DNA of 40,545 nt, from contig JBFWMP010000008.1 in NCBI GenBank assembly GCA_050251575.1, positions 1-40,545 on the forward strand, given 5' to 3'. A model generated the notes under the pieces. That model was given only the letters and a program-made list of their open reading frames with translations, was not told the origin of the DNA and did no database searches. Each line of letters starts with the position of its first letter. Position 1 is the first letter of the stretch. Positions 8,650 through 16,931 of this stretch are shown in pieces. Source of the DNA: X23 sp050251575. Lineage in GTDB: Bacteria > Bacillota > Clostridia > SK-Y3. The position numbers and the translations under genes are program-made.

Positions 8650-9090
8650 CTATGCTCGGATAAACTTATAGCTAACTATTTCTTCGATTCGTTTTTCTTC
8701 CACCTTGAGCTCATCAAATCGATATTCCTGCAACTTTTTATCCTTTAATGTCTCAAGCATTTTCTTTTCTTTCGACATATCCACTAATTTCTCTCTATAA
8801 ATATCGACATTTTCGGAAGCATTATTAACATTTTTATGCTGAATATTCATTTGAAGATTTACGGCATTTAGATAACGATTGTATGTTATCAGACGTTGAA
8901 CATTCAGACCTTCCTTACTTTCTATCATAACACTATGGTAGCAATTATCTCTTTCATTGATAATCTTCTCTAGCTTTTGCTCTTCCTGATGTAAAGTCTG
9001 TATAGTATTTGCAAGCTCATTCTTTGCTTTGTCTTCCATCTGTTTCTTTACATTTAGCACTGTTTGAAGACGATAATTAAATCTAGCCAT
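8650..9090 (-). CDS. fliJ: Flagellar export chaperone FliJ
   Basis: FliJ is the small coiled-coil stalk of the flagellar export ATPase and helps deliver substrates to FlhA. The 146-residue product is almost entirely helical with heptad-like spacing and starts MARFNYRLQTVLNVKKQMED, a typical FliJ opening. The ATG at 9090 has AGGAG upstream. An alternative ATG at 9111 lies within the end of fliI and has no ribosome-binding site. It follows fliI directly, as in other gram-positive operons. Confidence 0.92.
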   Translation of the reverse strand: MARFNYRLQTVLNVKKQMEDKAKNELANTIQTLHQEEQKLEKIINERDNCYHSVMIESKEGLNVQRLITYNRYLNAVNLQMNIQHKNVNNASENVDIYREKLVDMSKEKKMLETLKDKKLQEYRFDELKVEEKRIEEIVSYKFIRA

Positions 9091-9100
9091 AAATATTCTC

Positions 9101-10426
9101 CTATTTTTCAAAAATCATTTGCATTTCTTTCATAATCTCTTCTAAACTAAAATTTTCGAGTACGTCCTGAGTTAGAAAGGATTGGATCTCGCGTATAGAA
9201 TTAATTGCATAATCAATATCAGAATTACTGCCTTTTACATAGGCTCCAATGTTGATTAAGTCTTCCGCATCTTTATAAATCGCCATCACTCTCTTAACCT
9301 TATTCGCTAATTGTATATGCTCTGCAGAAGTGATATCACCCATTACCCTGCTGATACTAGACAAAACGTCTATAGCAGGATAATGGTTTCTATTGGCAAG
9401 ACTCCTTGAAAGAACAATGTGCCCATCAAGAATCCCTCGCGCCGCATCAGTTATCGGCTCATTCATGTCATCTCCATCGACCAAAACAGTATACAATGCT
9501 GTAATGGACCCGTTCTCTGCACAGCCGGTCCGTTCCAATAATTTTGGCATTACCGCAAAAACAGAGGGGGTATATCCCCGTGATACCGGTGGCTCCCCAA
9601 TGGCTAAACCTATTTCTCTCTGTGCCATTGCAAACCGGGTCAATGAATCCATAAGGAGCAGCACATCCTTGTTCTTATCCCTAAAATATTCAGAAATTGC
9701 TGTAGCAAGCAATGCACCTTTCATCCTAACCAGGGCAGGCTGATCGGAAGTGGCTACAATCACGATGGAACGCTCCAGTCCTTCCTCTTGAAGATCTTTT
9801 TCAATGAATTCTCTTACTTCTCTCCCTCGTTCCCCGATTAATGCAATAATGTTCACATCTGCCCGAGAATTTCTAGAAATCATTCCCATCAGAGTGCTTT
9901 TTCCCACACCACTTCCCGCAAAGACACCTACTCTCTGACCTTTTCCTATCGTAAGCAAGCCATCAATTGCTTTCACACCCAAAGAAAGTTCCTGTGATAT
10001 TCTTTGGCGGTCTAAAGGAGCCGGAGGAGTATTATTAATAGGATAATAACTTTCATATTCCAAAGGACCTTTGCCATCAATAGGATTTCCAAGTCCATCT
10101 AATACTCTTCCAATCATTTTTTCTCCAACTGCAACATTTAAAGAATGTCCTGTAGCTATCACGCTGCTTCCCGGACCTATCCCTTCTGCATCACCTAAAG
10201 GCATCAGTAAAACTCGATTTTCTTTAAAACCAACAACTTCTGCCATGATAATTTTCTGATTTTGTTTTCTACCGGTTTGTATATAACACAGCTCTCCGAT
10301 ATGAACAGATGGACCACATGATTCTATGGTAAGTCCGACTACCTGTGATACCTTCCCCATATATCTCATAAAAGATTGCTTTTCAATCATACTGTGGTAC
10401 TTATCCAAGTTAATGGTTATCATCAA
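9101..10426 (-). CDS. fliI: Flagellum-specific export ATPase FliI
   Basis: FliI is the hexameric ATPase of the flagellar type III export apparatus. The 441-residue product carries a Walker A motif (GSGVGKST, about 171-178), the Walker B segment DVLLLMDSLTRFA (about 254-266) and the T3SS-ATPase signature RGYTPSVFAVMPKLLERTG. Together these distinguish it from F1 beta subunits. Two adjacent ATGs are possible starts (10426 or 10423), and the ribosome-binding site is weak (AAGAG). It sits 11 bases after fliH, its regulator, and ahead of fliJ. Confidence 0.96.
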   Translation of the reverse strand: MMITINLDKYHSMIEKQSFMRYMGKVSQVVGLTIESCGPSVHIGELCYIQTGRKQNQKIIMAEVVGFKENRVLLMPLGDAEGIGPGSSVIATGHSLNVAVGEKMIGRVLDGLGNPIDGKGPLEYESYYPINNTPPAPLDRQRISQELSLGVKAIDGLLTIGKGQRVGVFAGSGVGKSTLMGMISRNSRADVNIIALIGERGREVREFIEKDLQEEGLERSIVIVATSDQPALVRMKGALLATAISEYFRDKNKDVLLLMDSLTRFAMAQREIGLAIGEPPVSRGYTPSVFAVMPKLLERTGCAENGSITALYTVLVDGDDMNEPITDAARGILDGHIVLSRSLANRNHYPAIDVLSSISRVMGDITSAEHIQLANKVKRVMAIYKDAEDLINIGAYVKGSNSDIDYAINSIREIQSFLTQDVLENFSLEEIMKEMQMIFEK

Positions 10427-10437
10427 ATCACTCTTTC

Positions 10438-11166
10438 TTAAGACATAGCCAGTATACTGTAAAATGCCTCTTCAATGGCATTTAGCTGTACACTAACACT
10501 AGCATCAATACTACCTGTAGAGGTTTCTGCAATACATCCACCTCTCTGGAGAGATATATCACTCTTGATTACCAATTCTCCTGAGTACCCGCTTTGTCTG
10601 AGGATTATATCCTTACGCTCCAAAACGGCATCATAATCTTCGGGGGATATTTTTAGTATTACAGTTTCACACTCCTTACATTGAACCAATGTCTGCCTTA
10701 CGAGAGAGCTAATAGCTTCAGGATTGATTTCCAATGCATTCCCTATAACTTTTCTAACGATAGTAAGGATTATATTCACCATATCCTTTTCAACCGAAGC
10801 CATTTGTGTTGCATACTCATCCTCAGCAGATTTCTTAATGTCTGCTGCTTCCTTGAGCAAATTTTCCGCTTTTATATTAATTTCATCATGTCCTTCTTTA
10901 TATCCTTGTTCCCTTGCCTCGTCCAATACCATAGTCCGCATTTCCTCAGCCTGAAGCCGGGCATCCTCTAGAAATTTTTTAGCTGCCTTTTGAGCGCTCA
11001 TAATAATTTGTTCTGCTTCAGTATGAGCATTTTCAACCAAATCAGTCTGAATATTATTTTCAGCTGCATCAAGCTCTTCTTCTATCTTATCAATATCAGT
11101 AATAGATTGTACCATACTAAACGGCATTCCTAAATTTATTTGGAAGGATTTCAGTACGTTAGACAA
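10438..11166 (-). CDS. fliH: Flagellar assembly protein FliH
   Basis: FliH binds and restrains FliI and docks it at the export gate. The product (about 242 residues) has an N-terminal helical segment, a long Glu/Ala/Lys-rich coiled coil (about 45-125) and a C-terminal FliH/V-ATPase E-like domain with IVRKVIGNALEINPEAI. Start choice: a TTG at 11166 overlaps the fliG stop and has GGAGG 11 bases upstream. An ATG at 11175 lies only two bases from that same GGAGG, and longer in-frame starts run deep into fliG. The TTG is therefore preferred, and translation is probably coupled to fliG. Confidence 0.88.
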   Translation of the reverse strand: MSNVLKSFQINLGMPFSMVQSITDIDKIEEELDAAENNIQTDLVENAHTEAEQIIMSAQKAAKKFLEDARLQAEEMRTMVLDEAREQGYKEGHDEINIKAENLLKEAADIKKSAEDEYATQMASVEKDMVNIILTIVRKVIGNALEINPEAISSLVRQTLVQCKECETVILKISPEDYDAVLERKDIILRQSGYSGELVIKSDISLQRGGCIAETSTGSIDASVSVQLNAIEEAFYSILAMS

Positions 11167-12175
11167 TAATTTCATCTCCTCCGCCTCTTGAGATAACAAT
11201 TTCGCCTGCATCTTCAAGCTTTCTAATAATATTAACAATCTTCTGTTGTGCCTCTTCAACATCTCTCAACCTAACCGGGCCCATAAATTCCATATCTTCT
11301 TTTATCATTTCAACTAAACGCTTAGACATATTTGTAAAGATAATCTTCTGCACTTCTTCATTAGAACCTTTAAGAGCCATAGCAAGCTGATTATTATCAA
11401 CTTCCCTAAGAAATCTTTGAATAGACCTGCTGTCAAGGGTAATAATATCGTCAAATACAAACATTCTCTTTTTAATTTCTTCTGCGAGGTCAGTATCTTC
11501 AATTTCAAGAGTTTCAATAATATGTTTCTCTGTTCCTCTGTCAACGGAATTTAAAATCTCTACAATGGCTTGAATTCCACCTGCAGACGTATAATCCTCG
11601 GTTACAAGAGATGATAGCTTTTTCTCCAAGACCTTTTCTACCTCTTTGATAATTTCCGGTGATGTTCTGTCTAATGTAGCAATTCTTCTTGCCACATCAG
11701 CCTGCTTATCCAAAGGCAATGCTGAAAGTACTGCCGATGACTGTGCCGGCTTAAGATAGGCAAGAATCAATGCAATTGTTTGAGGATGTTCTCCCTGGAT
11801 AAAATTCAAAAGCTGACTTGGATCTGTTTTTCTTATAAAGTCAAAGGGTCTGACCTGCAAAGAAACCGTCAGCCTATTAATAACTTCCAGCGCTTTTTGT
11901 GAGCCTAACGCTTTCTCCAATATATCCTTAGCATAAGTGATCCCACCTTCTGCAATATATTCCTGAGCAAGACATATCTGATAGAATTCTTCAAGAATCT
12001 TTTCTTTATCACCCGGAGTTACTGTGCGAATATTGGCAATTTCTAGAGTCAATTGTTCAATTTCTTCTTCTTTTAAATGCTTGAATATTTGAGCGGATTT
12101 CTCGGGTCCCAGTGAAATAAGAAGCATTGCGGCTTTTTCTCTCCCGGAAAGCTCTGTTTTAGTGCCTCGAGCCAT
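11159..12175 (-). CDS. fliG: Flagellar motor switch protein FliG
   Basis: FliG is the rotor protein that receives torque from MotA. The 338-residue product has the three FliG domains. The N-terminal part binds FliF (GREKAAMLLISLG at the start). The middle domain has the EHPQTIALILAYL motif (about 130-142). The C-terminal motor domain has MFVFDDIITLDSRSIQRFLR followed by the charged helix that meets MotA (about 235-325). It follows fliF after a 118-base spacer and overlaps the fliH start. Confidence 0.96.
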   Translation of the reverse strand: MARGTKTELSGREKAAMLLISLGPEKSAQIFKHLKEEEIEQLTLEIANIRTVTPGDKEKILEEFYQICLAQEYIAEGGITYAKDILEKALGSQKALEVINRLTVSLQVRPFDFIRKTDPSQLLNFIQGEHPQTIALILAYLKPAQSSAVLSALPLDKQADVARRIATLDRTSPEIIKEVEKVLEKKLSSLVTEDYTSAGGIQAIVEILNSVDRGTEKHIIETLEIEDTDLAEEIKKRMFVFDDIITLDSRSIQRFLREVDNNQLAMALKGSNEEVQKIIFTNMSKRLVEMIKEDMEFMGPVRLRDVEEAQQKIVNIIRKLEDAGEIVISRGGGDEIIV

Positions 12176-12293
12176 CAGGCTTCACTCCTATCTGTTTATA
12201 GACTGCTAATAGTTAAAATTACTGCATCTGTATTTACAATAAAATATCCCAGCATATTGCATACTAGCTAAGAGTATTACTCATTGTTAATAA

Positions 12294-13847
12294 TTAATAT
12301 GAACTCCAGTCGTCCGCAAGCCAATTACGCAATAATTGAGCTACAGCCTCAGGCTTTTGCTTCACAAATTTATCTAATTGTTTCTTTACCTCTGATTTTT
12401 CTTCTAAATTGATGTCAGGAAGTGAATCTTCATCACCTACGACAGCATTGAATCTTGCAGGTATGCCACTTGATGCAAGACTCACCTCTCTTGCCGATCT
12501 CATTCTGAAAACCAATAATACCAGCAGACCTATTAATATCAAAACTAGAATAATCGGACCAAAAGTATCCAATGCGTATGCAAAATCTATAGGTGATTCC
12601 AACTCTGTCACTGATGCTAATTCAAGCACTTCTACCGTTACCTTTTCTACAGGTATACCTGTCGCAGATGCAACAATATCCTTAACTTTATCAACATCTA
12701 CTACTGCTGCTGCAACCGGAGTATTTCCATCAGCCGGCACCGTCTGTACCTTTTTATACATGGCAACAGCAATGGAGGAACTTTCTTTATTCATCTTTCC
12801 TATTTCTTTAGAAGATTGTGTTATCATCTTATTGATTTCATAATTTGTCGACTGCTCATTCAGTTTATACTCACCATTCTCACCGGTACCTACATTAGGA
12901 TACTGAGCCGGATTGGCATCTGTACCAGGCACTCCACCGGCAGCACCATTTACAACACTTTCTTTCTTTTCTTCACTGCTTCTGATGATACCTTTGCCAT
13001 CAATTACAGGCTCATATATCTCCTTGTTTGTAACTAATGTATCAAAGTCAAGTTCTAAACTTGCCATTACTCTTACATTATCCGCAAGACCTGCCAAAAG
13101 CTCTCTTACCTGTCTCTCCACATTTCGTGCTACTAACTGCTTTAATGCATACTGTTTATCAGCACTTCCTGTGATACTTTCGTCATATTCCTCATTTAGT
13201 ATATTCCCATTATTATCAAGTACTGTCACATTTTTTGCTTCAAGATTTTCCACACTACCTGCAATAAACCTTTGTATCCCGGTAATCTGCTTGCTGTTAA
13301 GCTCGTCGTAGGAATTAATAATAACACTGGCTTTAGAAACATTCTCCCTTGTGTTAAAAAAAGCCGTCTGCTCCGGAATAGTAAGCTTTACTGTTGCATT
13401 TTTCATATTATCCATCTCACTAAGAGCTCTTTCCAGTTCACTTTCCTTGAAAAGCTGATATTTCTTTCTTCTTTCAGCATCAGTAGTTCCAAGGCTTGTC
13501 TTATCTAAATCCTCAAAAGTCATTCCTTTTTTTGGATATCCTGCCTGTGCAAGAGACACTTTAGCCTTATTAAGGTTCTGTTTTCTTACCAATATGGTTG
13601 TCCCATCGTCTTCCAAATTGTAATCAATTCCTAGTTTCTCCAACTGACTGCTTATCTCTCCTATATCTTTAGGATCAAGACGTGAAAACAACGGTTGGTA
13701 TTGCGGTCTGCTCACAGCAAAAACTGCGATAATGACACTTAGAAATACTACTACTGAAGTTATAATCAACTTGCTTCTATTACTCTTATCAAGATCCTGC
13801 CAAAAGTCTTTAAACTGTTGAGGCATCTTGGTTATGAATTCAGGCAT
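12294..13847 (-). CDS. fliF: Flagellar M-ring protein FliF
   Basis: FliF oligomerises into the MS-ring, the membrane base of the flagellum and housing of the export gate. The 517-residue product has an N-terminal membrane helix (about 25-46), the secretin-like ring-building motifs with SRLDPKDIGEISSQLEKLGI, and a long periplasmic region. A second membrane helix follows near residues 430-450 (FGPIILVLILIGLLVLLVF). The short cytoplasmic tail ends in AVAQLLRNWLADD, the FliG-binding segment. A 118-base spacer separates it from fliG; no clear promoter or terminator was found there. Confidence 0.96.
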   Translation of the reverse strand: MPEFITKMPQQFKDFWQDLDKSNRSKLIITSVVVFLSVIIAVFAVSRPQYQPLFSRLDPKDIGEISSQLEKLGIDYNLEDDGTTILVRKQNLNKAKVSLAQAGYPKKGMTFEDLDKTSLGTTDAERRKKYQLFKESELERALSEMDNMKNATVKLTIPEQTAFFNTRENVSKASVIINSYDELNSKQITGIQRFIAGSVENLEAKNVTVLDNNGNILNEEYDESITGSADKQYALKQLVARNVERQVRELLAGLADNVRVMASLELDFDTLVTNKEIYEPVIDGKGIIRSSEEKKESVVNGAAGGVPGTDANPAQYPNVGTGENGEYKLNEQSTNYEINKMITQSSKEIGKMNKESSSIAVAMYKKVQTVPADGNTPVAAAVVDVDKVKDIVASATGIPVEKVTVEVLELASVTELESPIDFAYALDTFGPIILVLILIGLLVLLVFRMRSAREVSLASSGIPARFNAVVGDEDSLPDINLEEKSEVKKQLDKFVKQKPEAVAQLLRNWLADDWSSY

Positions 13848-13914
13848 ATCTGCACCCCGACTTTTCTATAATCATCCTTGCTGTTCCAATCATCATAGGC
13901 CATACCAACTAAGC

Positions 13915-14211
13915 TTATATTTGCATACGCATAATTTCATTGTATGCATCCATAATCTTGTTACGAACTTGAATAGTAAACTGCAGTGCAATGTCTGCTT
14001 TTTCCGAATCAATCATTACCTGGTGAAGGTTTTCTACCTGACCGGCAGCCAACAAATCATTTGAATGCACCGCATTTTGCTGAAGCTGATTGACTTGATC
14101 CATTGCATTCTTAAAAAATTCTGAAAACCCTACATCTTGCTTAGATGATGATTCAGATATTACAGTATTTATTTTGATGGGCTGAATATTATTAATACCA
14201 TTAATTTGCAT
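13915..14211 (-). CDS. fliE: Flagellar hook-basal body complex protein FliE
   Basis: FliE is the small adaptor between the MS-ring and the rod. The 98-residue product has the family length and the conserved C-terminal region KADIALQFTIQVRNKIMDAYNEI, given here as two overlapping parts: KADIALQFTIQVRNK and NKIMDAYNEIMRMQI. AGGAGG lies six bases upstream of the ATG. A repeat-based hairpin ends only about seven bases before that ribosome-binding site. Confidence 0.94.
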   Translation of the reverse strand: MQINGINNIQPIKINTVISESSSKQDVGFSEFFKNAMDQVNQLQQNAVHSNDLLAAGQVENLHQVMIDSEKADIALQFTIQVRNKIMDAYNEIMRMQI

Positions 14212-14226
14212 AAGAACCTCCTAGGT

Positions 14227-14298
14227 ATAGTGGGGAGTGGATAGTGGGGAGTGAGGAGTTTTTATCTTCTCCCCACTGTTCACTCCCCACTCCTCACT
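14227..14298. repeat. Repeat-built imperfect hairpin between flgC and fliE
   Basis: A 13-bp word, ATAGTGGGGAGTG, occurs twice in direct orientation with a 14-bp period (14227-14239 and 14241-14253). Its complement occurs further on: CACTCCCCACT at 14281-14291 pairs with 14229-14239, and CTCCCCACT at 14269-14277 pairs with 14243-14251. The result is a long stem of 11 plus 9 base pairs with a 3x3 internal loop. There is no T-run on the minus strand next to it, so it is not a typical intrinsic terminator. The block fills much of the 183-base flgC-fliE spacer. Confidence 0.85.
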
Positions 14299-14394
14299 AA
14301 GAAATGATTTATTTATGTACAGTACATTATAAAACATAATTATTAAATCTATGAATTGCAATATTCTAAATCTACATTTTTTTATTACCTGCGT

Positions 14395-14838
14395 TTATTT
14401 CCCTATCTCCAATGCTTTCATAGCCATGCTTTTTGTAGAATTTATTGATGCTACGCTTGCTTCATAGGATCGCGAAGCAGAAATCATATTGACCATTTCA
14501 GTCATAATATCTACATTCGGCATAAGTACATAACCATTCTCGTCTGCATCAGGATGACCGGGATTATGAATTCTTTTAAAGGGTGCTGAGTCCTCTATAA
14601 TACGCCTTACTTCTACACCCTCAGCCTTCAGATTCGTCTTGCTGCTTTCAGACAAATATCGGGCAAAAGGCACGGATCCTTTTTTCTGTTCAAATACCGC
14701 AATCTTTCGCCTATACGGCGTGCCATTTTCGGTTCTGGTAGTATCCGCATTAGCAATGTTTTGAGAAATCAAATCCATTCTAAGCCTCTGTGCTGTCAAA
14801 CCACTTGAACTGATGTCAAGACTTTTAAAAAAAGACAT
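14395..14838 (-). CDS. flgC: Flagellar basal-body rod protein FlgC
   Basis: FlgC is a proximal rod subunit. The 147-residue product has the rod-family N-terminus (LDISSSGLTAQRLRMDLISQ then NIANADTT), the FlgC-type NGTPYRRK segment, and the C-terminal helix MVNMISASRSYEASVASIN. Length and both end motifs fit the family well. It starts two bases after the flgB stop, so the two rod genes are translated together. Confidence 0.96.
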   Translation of the reverse strand: MSFFKSLDISSSGLTAQRLRMDLISQNIANADTTRTENGTPYRRKIAVFEQKKGSVPFARYLSESSKTNLKAEGVEVRRIIEDSAPFKRIHNPGHPDADENGYVLMPNVDIMTEMVNMISASRSYEASVASINSTKSMAMKALEIGK

Positions 14839-14840
14839 TC

Positions 14841-15254
14841 CTATCTACCTCCACTTGCAATCGTAGATTTTATACCACTGAACTGCTTTGTTAGCTGTTG
14901 TATCACTGCATTATAATAAATATTATTCTTTGATAGCAATGCCATTTCTACATCGATATCAACATTATTCTTATCTATACGCATCTGACTTGCCTTACTA
15001 TCCTGCCGAATCTCCATGGAAACATCTCCTGCCTTACGCTTCCCAATAGGAATATGCTTTTCATTTGTCCTATACCCTTCAAATTTCTTCCCCATGGCCT
15101 CGGACAAAAAGCTCTCAAACTCTACTGTCTGCCTTTTATACCCCGGGGTATCGACATTAGCGAGATTACTGGCTATGGCTTCATTTCTCATCCATGATGC
15201 ATCCAGCGCTTTCTCCATTATTGCCGTATTATTGAATAACTTGATACTCATCAT
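14841..15254 (-). CDS. flgB: Flagellar basal-body rod protein FlgB
   Basis: FlgB is the proximal rod protein nearest the MS-ring and is the first recognised gene of the flagellar operon. The 137-residue product contains NEAIASNLANVDTPGYKRQT (rod-protein signature) and a C-terminal helix with YYNAVIQQLTKQFSGIKSTI. Two adjacent ATGs (15254, 15251) follow AGGGGTG. Its promoter is about 220 bases upstream at 15478-15506. In Bacillus, codY lies just upstream; here trmFO does. Confidence 0.95.
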   Translation of the reverse strand: MMSIKLFNNTAIMEKALDASWMRNEAIASNLANVDTPGYKRQTVEFESFLSEAMGKKFEGYRTNEKHIPIGKRKAGDVSMEIRQDSKASQMRIDKNNVDIDVEMALLSKNNIYYNAVIQQLTKQFSGIKSTIASGGR

Positions 15255-15266
15255 AACACCCCTTTT

Positions 15267-15407
15267 TTAAATTTTCTCCACTAACTCAGCAATATCCGTA
15301 CTGCAATTCTGAAAACTGTCAGATAACTCAATCTTTCCATTAGCAAATAAACTCAAAACTGTTAATAACAGTAGCTCGCTAAGCATACCTACATATATAT
15401 TCGACAT
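15267..15407 (-). CDS. Possible 46-residue leader peptide upstream of flgB
   Basis: A small open frame in the flgB leader would encode MSNIYVGMLSELLLLTVLSL plus 26 more residues. It has a hydrophobic stretch (about residues 6-21) and an acidic tail. An AAGG element lies upstream of the ATG, and the stop is 13 bases before the flgB start. A longer version starting at 15449 has no ribosome-binding site. No family is recognised. It could be a membrane peptide, a translational coupler or chance; the call is weak. Confidence 0.25.
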   Translation of the reverse strand: MSNIYVGMLSELLLLTVLSLFANGKIELSDSFQNCSTDIAELVEKI

Positions 15408-15477
15408 AAGTACCTTTTTTCCTGCAACAAACCACATATATTTCATCAAAAAACAGACAAATTATTTAACCGTTACC

Positions 15478-15506
15478 ATTATATAGAAAAAAAATGTCGT
15501 TGTAAA
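15478..15506 (-). promoter_or_regulatory. Housekeeping-type promoter for the flagellar operon
   Basis: On the minus strand TTTACA (15506-15501) and TATAAT (15483-15478) are separated by exactly 17 bases, a strong sigma-A type match. Transcription would begin near 15471 and give a leader of about 220 nt before flgB. No sigma-D-like element was seen in the same spacer. Confidence 0.8.
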
Positions 15507-15580
15507 GCAAATATACATAATGTCTTAATAGTCTTTCTTCACTATGCCCATAGGACCACAGCACTAGCTTGAATACTGAT

Positions 15581-15606
15581 AAAAAAAACACCCTCATAAG
15601 GATGTT
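15581..15606 (-). terminator. Intrinsic terminator after trmFO
   Basis: In the minus-strand RNA a 7-bp stem (AACAUCC with GGGUGUU, one G-U pair) closes a six-base loop and is followed by a run of Us. The wobble pair works only in the minus orientation, which fits termination of the topA-trmFO transcript. It insulates the flagellar promoter from trmFO. The remaining part of the 372-base flgB-trmFO spacer holds that promoter and the possible small leader frame; nothing else was recognised in it. Confidence 0.85.
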
Positions 15607-15626
15607 CTTCATAGGATATATTTTAT

Positions 15627-16931
15627 TTAAATTTCTTCACTTACCATTTGTTTAATAATACTGATCGCTTTTTCTGCAATCTTCAAATTCCTTTCACGCT
15701 TATTCCTAATTCTCTCAGTCAGCGGAGTCATTAATCCGAAGTTTATATTCATTGGTTGAAAGTTCCTGACATCTGAATCTGAGATGTAGTGACTTAATGC
15801 TCCGTGTGCTGTTTCCTTAGGAAAAACAATCTTTTCTTTCCCCTCTATCAATCTTGCCATATTAATTCCTGCAACCAAACCAGAAGAAGCCGATTCTATA
15901 TATCCTTCCACTCCGGTAATTTGGCCCGCAAAAAATATCTTGTCACTTTTTTGGGTCTGATATACTTGATTTAATAGTTTAGGTGAATTAATAAAGGTAT
16001 TTCGATGCATTACCCCATACCTCATAAATTCAGCCTTCTCTAATCCCGGTATCATGCTGAAGACTCTCTTTTGTTCTCCCCACTTTAAATGAGTTTGAAA
16101 TCCTACTATATTATAAAGAGTTCCTTCGCTGTTATCCTGTCTTAGTTGTACAACCGCATATGGTTCCTGTCCACTCTTAGGGTCAATTAAGCCTACCGGC
16201 TTTAAGGGACCAAACAACAGCGTCTGTTCTCCTCTTTTTGCCATTGTTTCTACAGGCATACAGCCTTCGAAAACAATTTCTTTTTCAAAGCATTTTGATT
16301 CTGCTATTTCAGCTTTCACCAGCTCATTCCAAAAATCATCATATTCTTCACGGGTCATGGGGCAGTTAATATAATCCGCTTCACCCTTCCCATACCTAGA
16401 AGCACTGAACACCTTGTCTTTATTGATCGACTCATAAGTAACAATAGGTGCTGCAGCATCATAGAAATATAAATAGTCATCTCCCACAAAAATATTAATC
16501 GCCGTAGATAAGCCCTCTGAAGTAAGAGGACCTGAAGCAATAATAGTATATTCATCTTGCGGAATAGAGCTTATTTCTTCATGAATAACCTGTATCAGTT
16601 CACTTGATTCAATCTTTTCAGTAATCATTTGTGAAAATCTATTTCTATCTACTGCCAAGGCTCCCCCTGCCGGAACTCTTGTAGCATCTGCACATTCCAT
16701 AATTAATGAGCCTAATATTCTCATCTCTTGCTTCAGCAAGCCAACAGCGTTTTCTAATTGGTCTGAGCGGAGAGAATTACTGCATACCAGCTCTGCCAGG
16801 AGGTCAGAATGATGCGCTGGTGAATACCTTTTTGGCTTCATTTCATAAAGCCTTACCTTTATATTCCTTTTTGCTAACTGCCACGCAGCCTCACAGCCTG
16901 CCAGCCCCCCACCGATTATGGTGACCGTCAT
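15627..16931 (-). CDS. trmFO: tRNA (uracil-54-C5)-methyltransferase TrmFO (folate/FAD dependent)
   Basis: TrmFO makes ribothymidine at position 54 of tRNA, using methylenetetrahydrofolate and FAD. The 434-residue product has the N-terminal FAD-binding GGGLAGCEAAWQLA (residues 7-20). It carries both conserved cysteine segments: LVCSNSLRSDQL (about 48-59) and EGCMPVETMAKRG (about 222-234). A C-terminal GAIN-like region has FFAGQITGVEGYIESASSGL. It overlaps topA by four bases (ATGA), and the topA-trmFO order is common in Firmicutes. Confidence 0.96.
   Translation of the reverse strand: MTVTIIGGGLAGCEAAWQLAKRNIKVRLYEMKPKRYSPAHHSDLLAELVCSNSLRSDQLENAVGLLKQEMRILGSLIMECADATRVPAGGALAVDRNRFSQMITEKIESSELIQVIHEEISSIPQDEYTIIASGPLTSEGLSTAINIFVGDDYLYFYDAAAPIVTYESINKDKVFSASRYGKGEADYINCPMTREEYDDFWNELVKAEIAESKCFEKEIVFEGCMPVETMAKRGEQTLLFGPLKPVGLIDPKSGQEPYAVVQLRQDNSEGTLYNIVGFQTHLKWGEQKRVFSMIPGLEKAEFMRYGVMHRNTFINSPKLLNQVYQTQKSDKIFFAGQITGVEGYIESASSGLVAGINMARLIEGKEKIVFPKETAHGALSHYISDSDVRNFQPMNINFGLMTPLTERIRNKRERNLKIAEKAISIIKQMVSEEI

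Noticed and set aside
11167..11262. Longer fliH starting at 11262
   Set aside because: It would overlap fliG by about 100 bases without a ribosome-binding site; the TTG at 11166 behind GGAGG fits better.
15255..15471. c-di-GMP (GEMM) riboswitch in the flgB leader
   Set aside because: The conserved GEMM core elements and tetraloop/receptor were not found in the leader on the minus strand.
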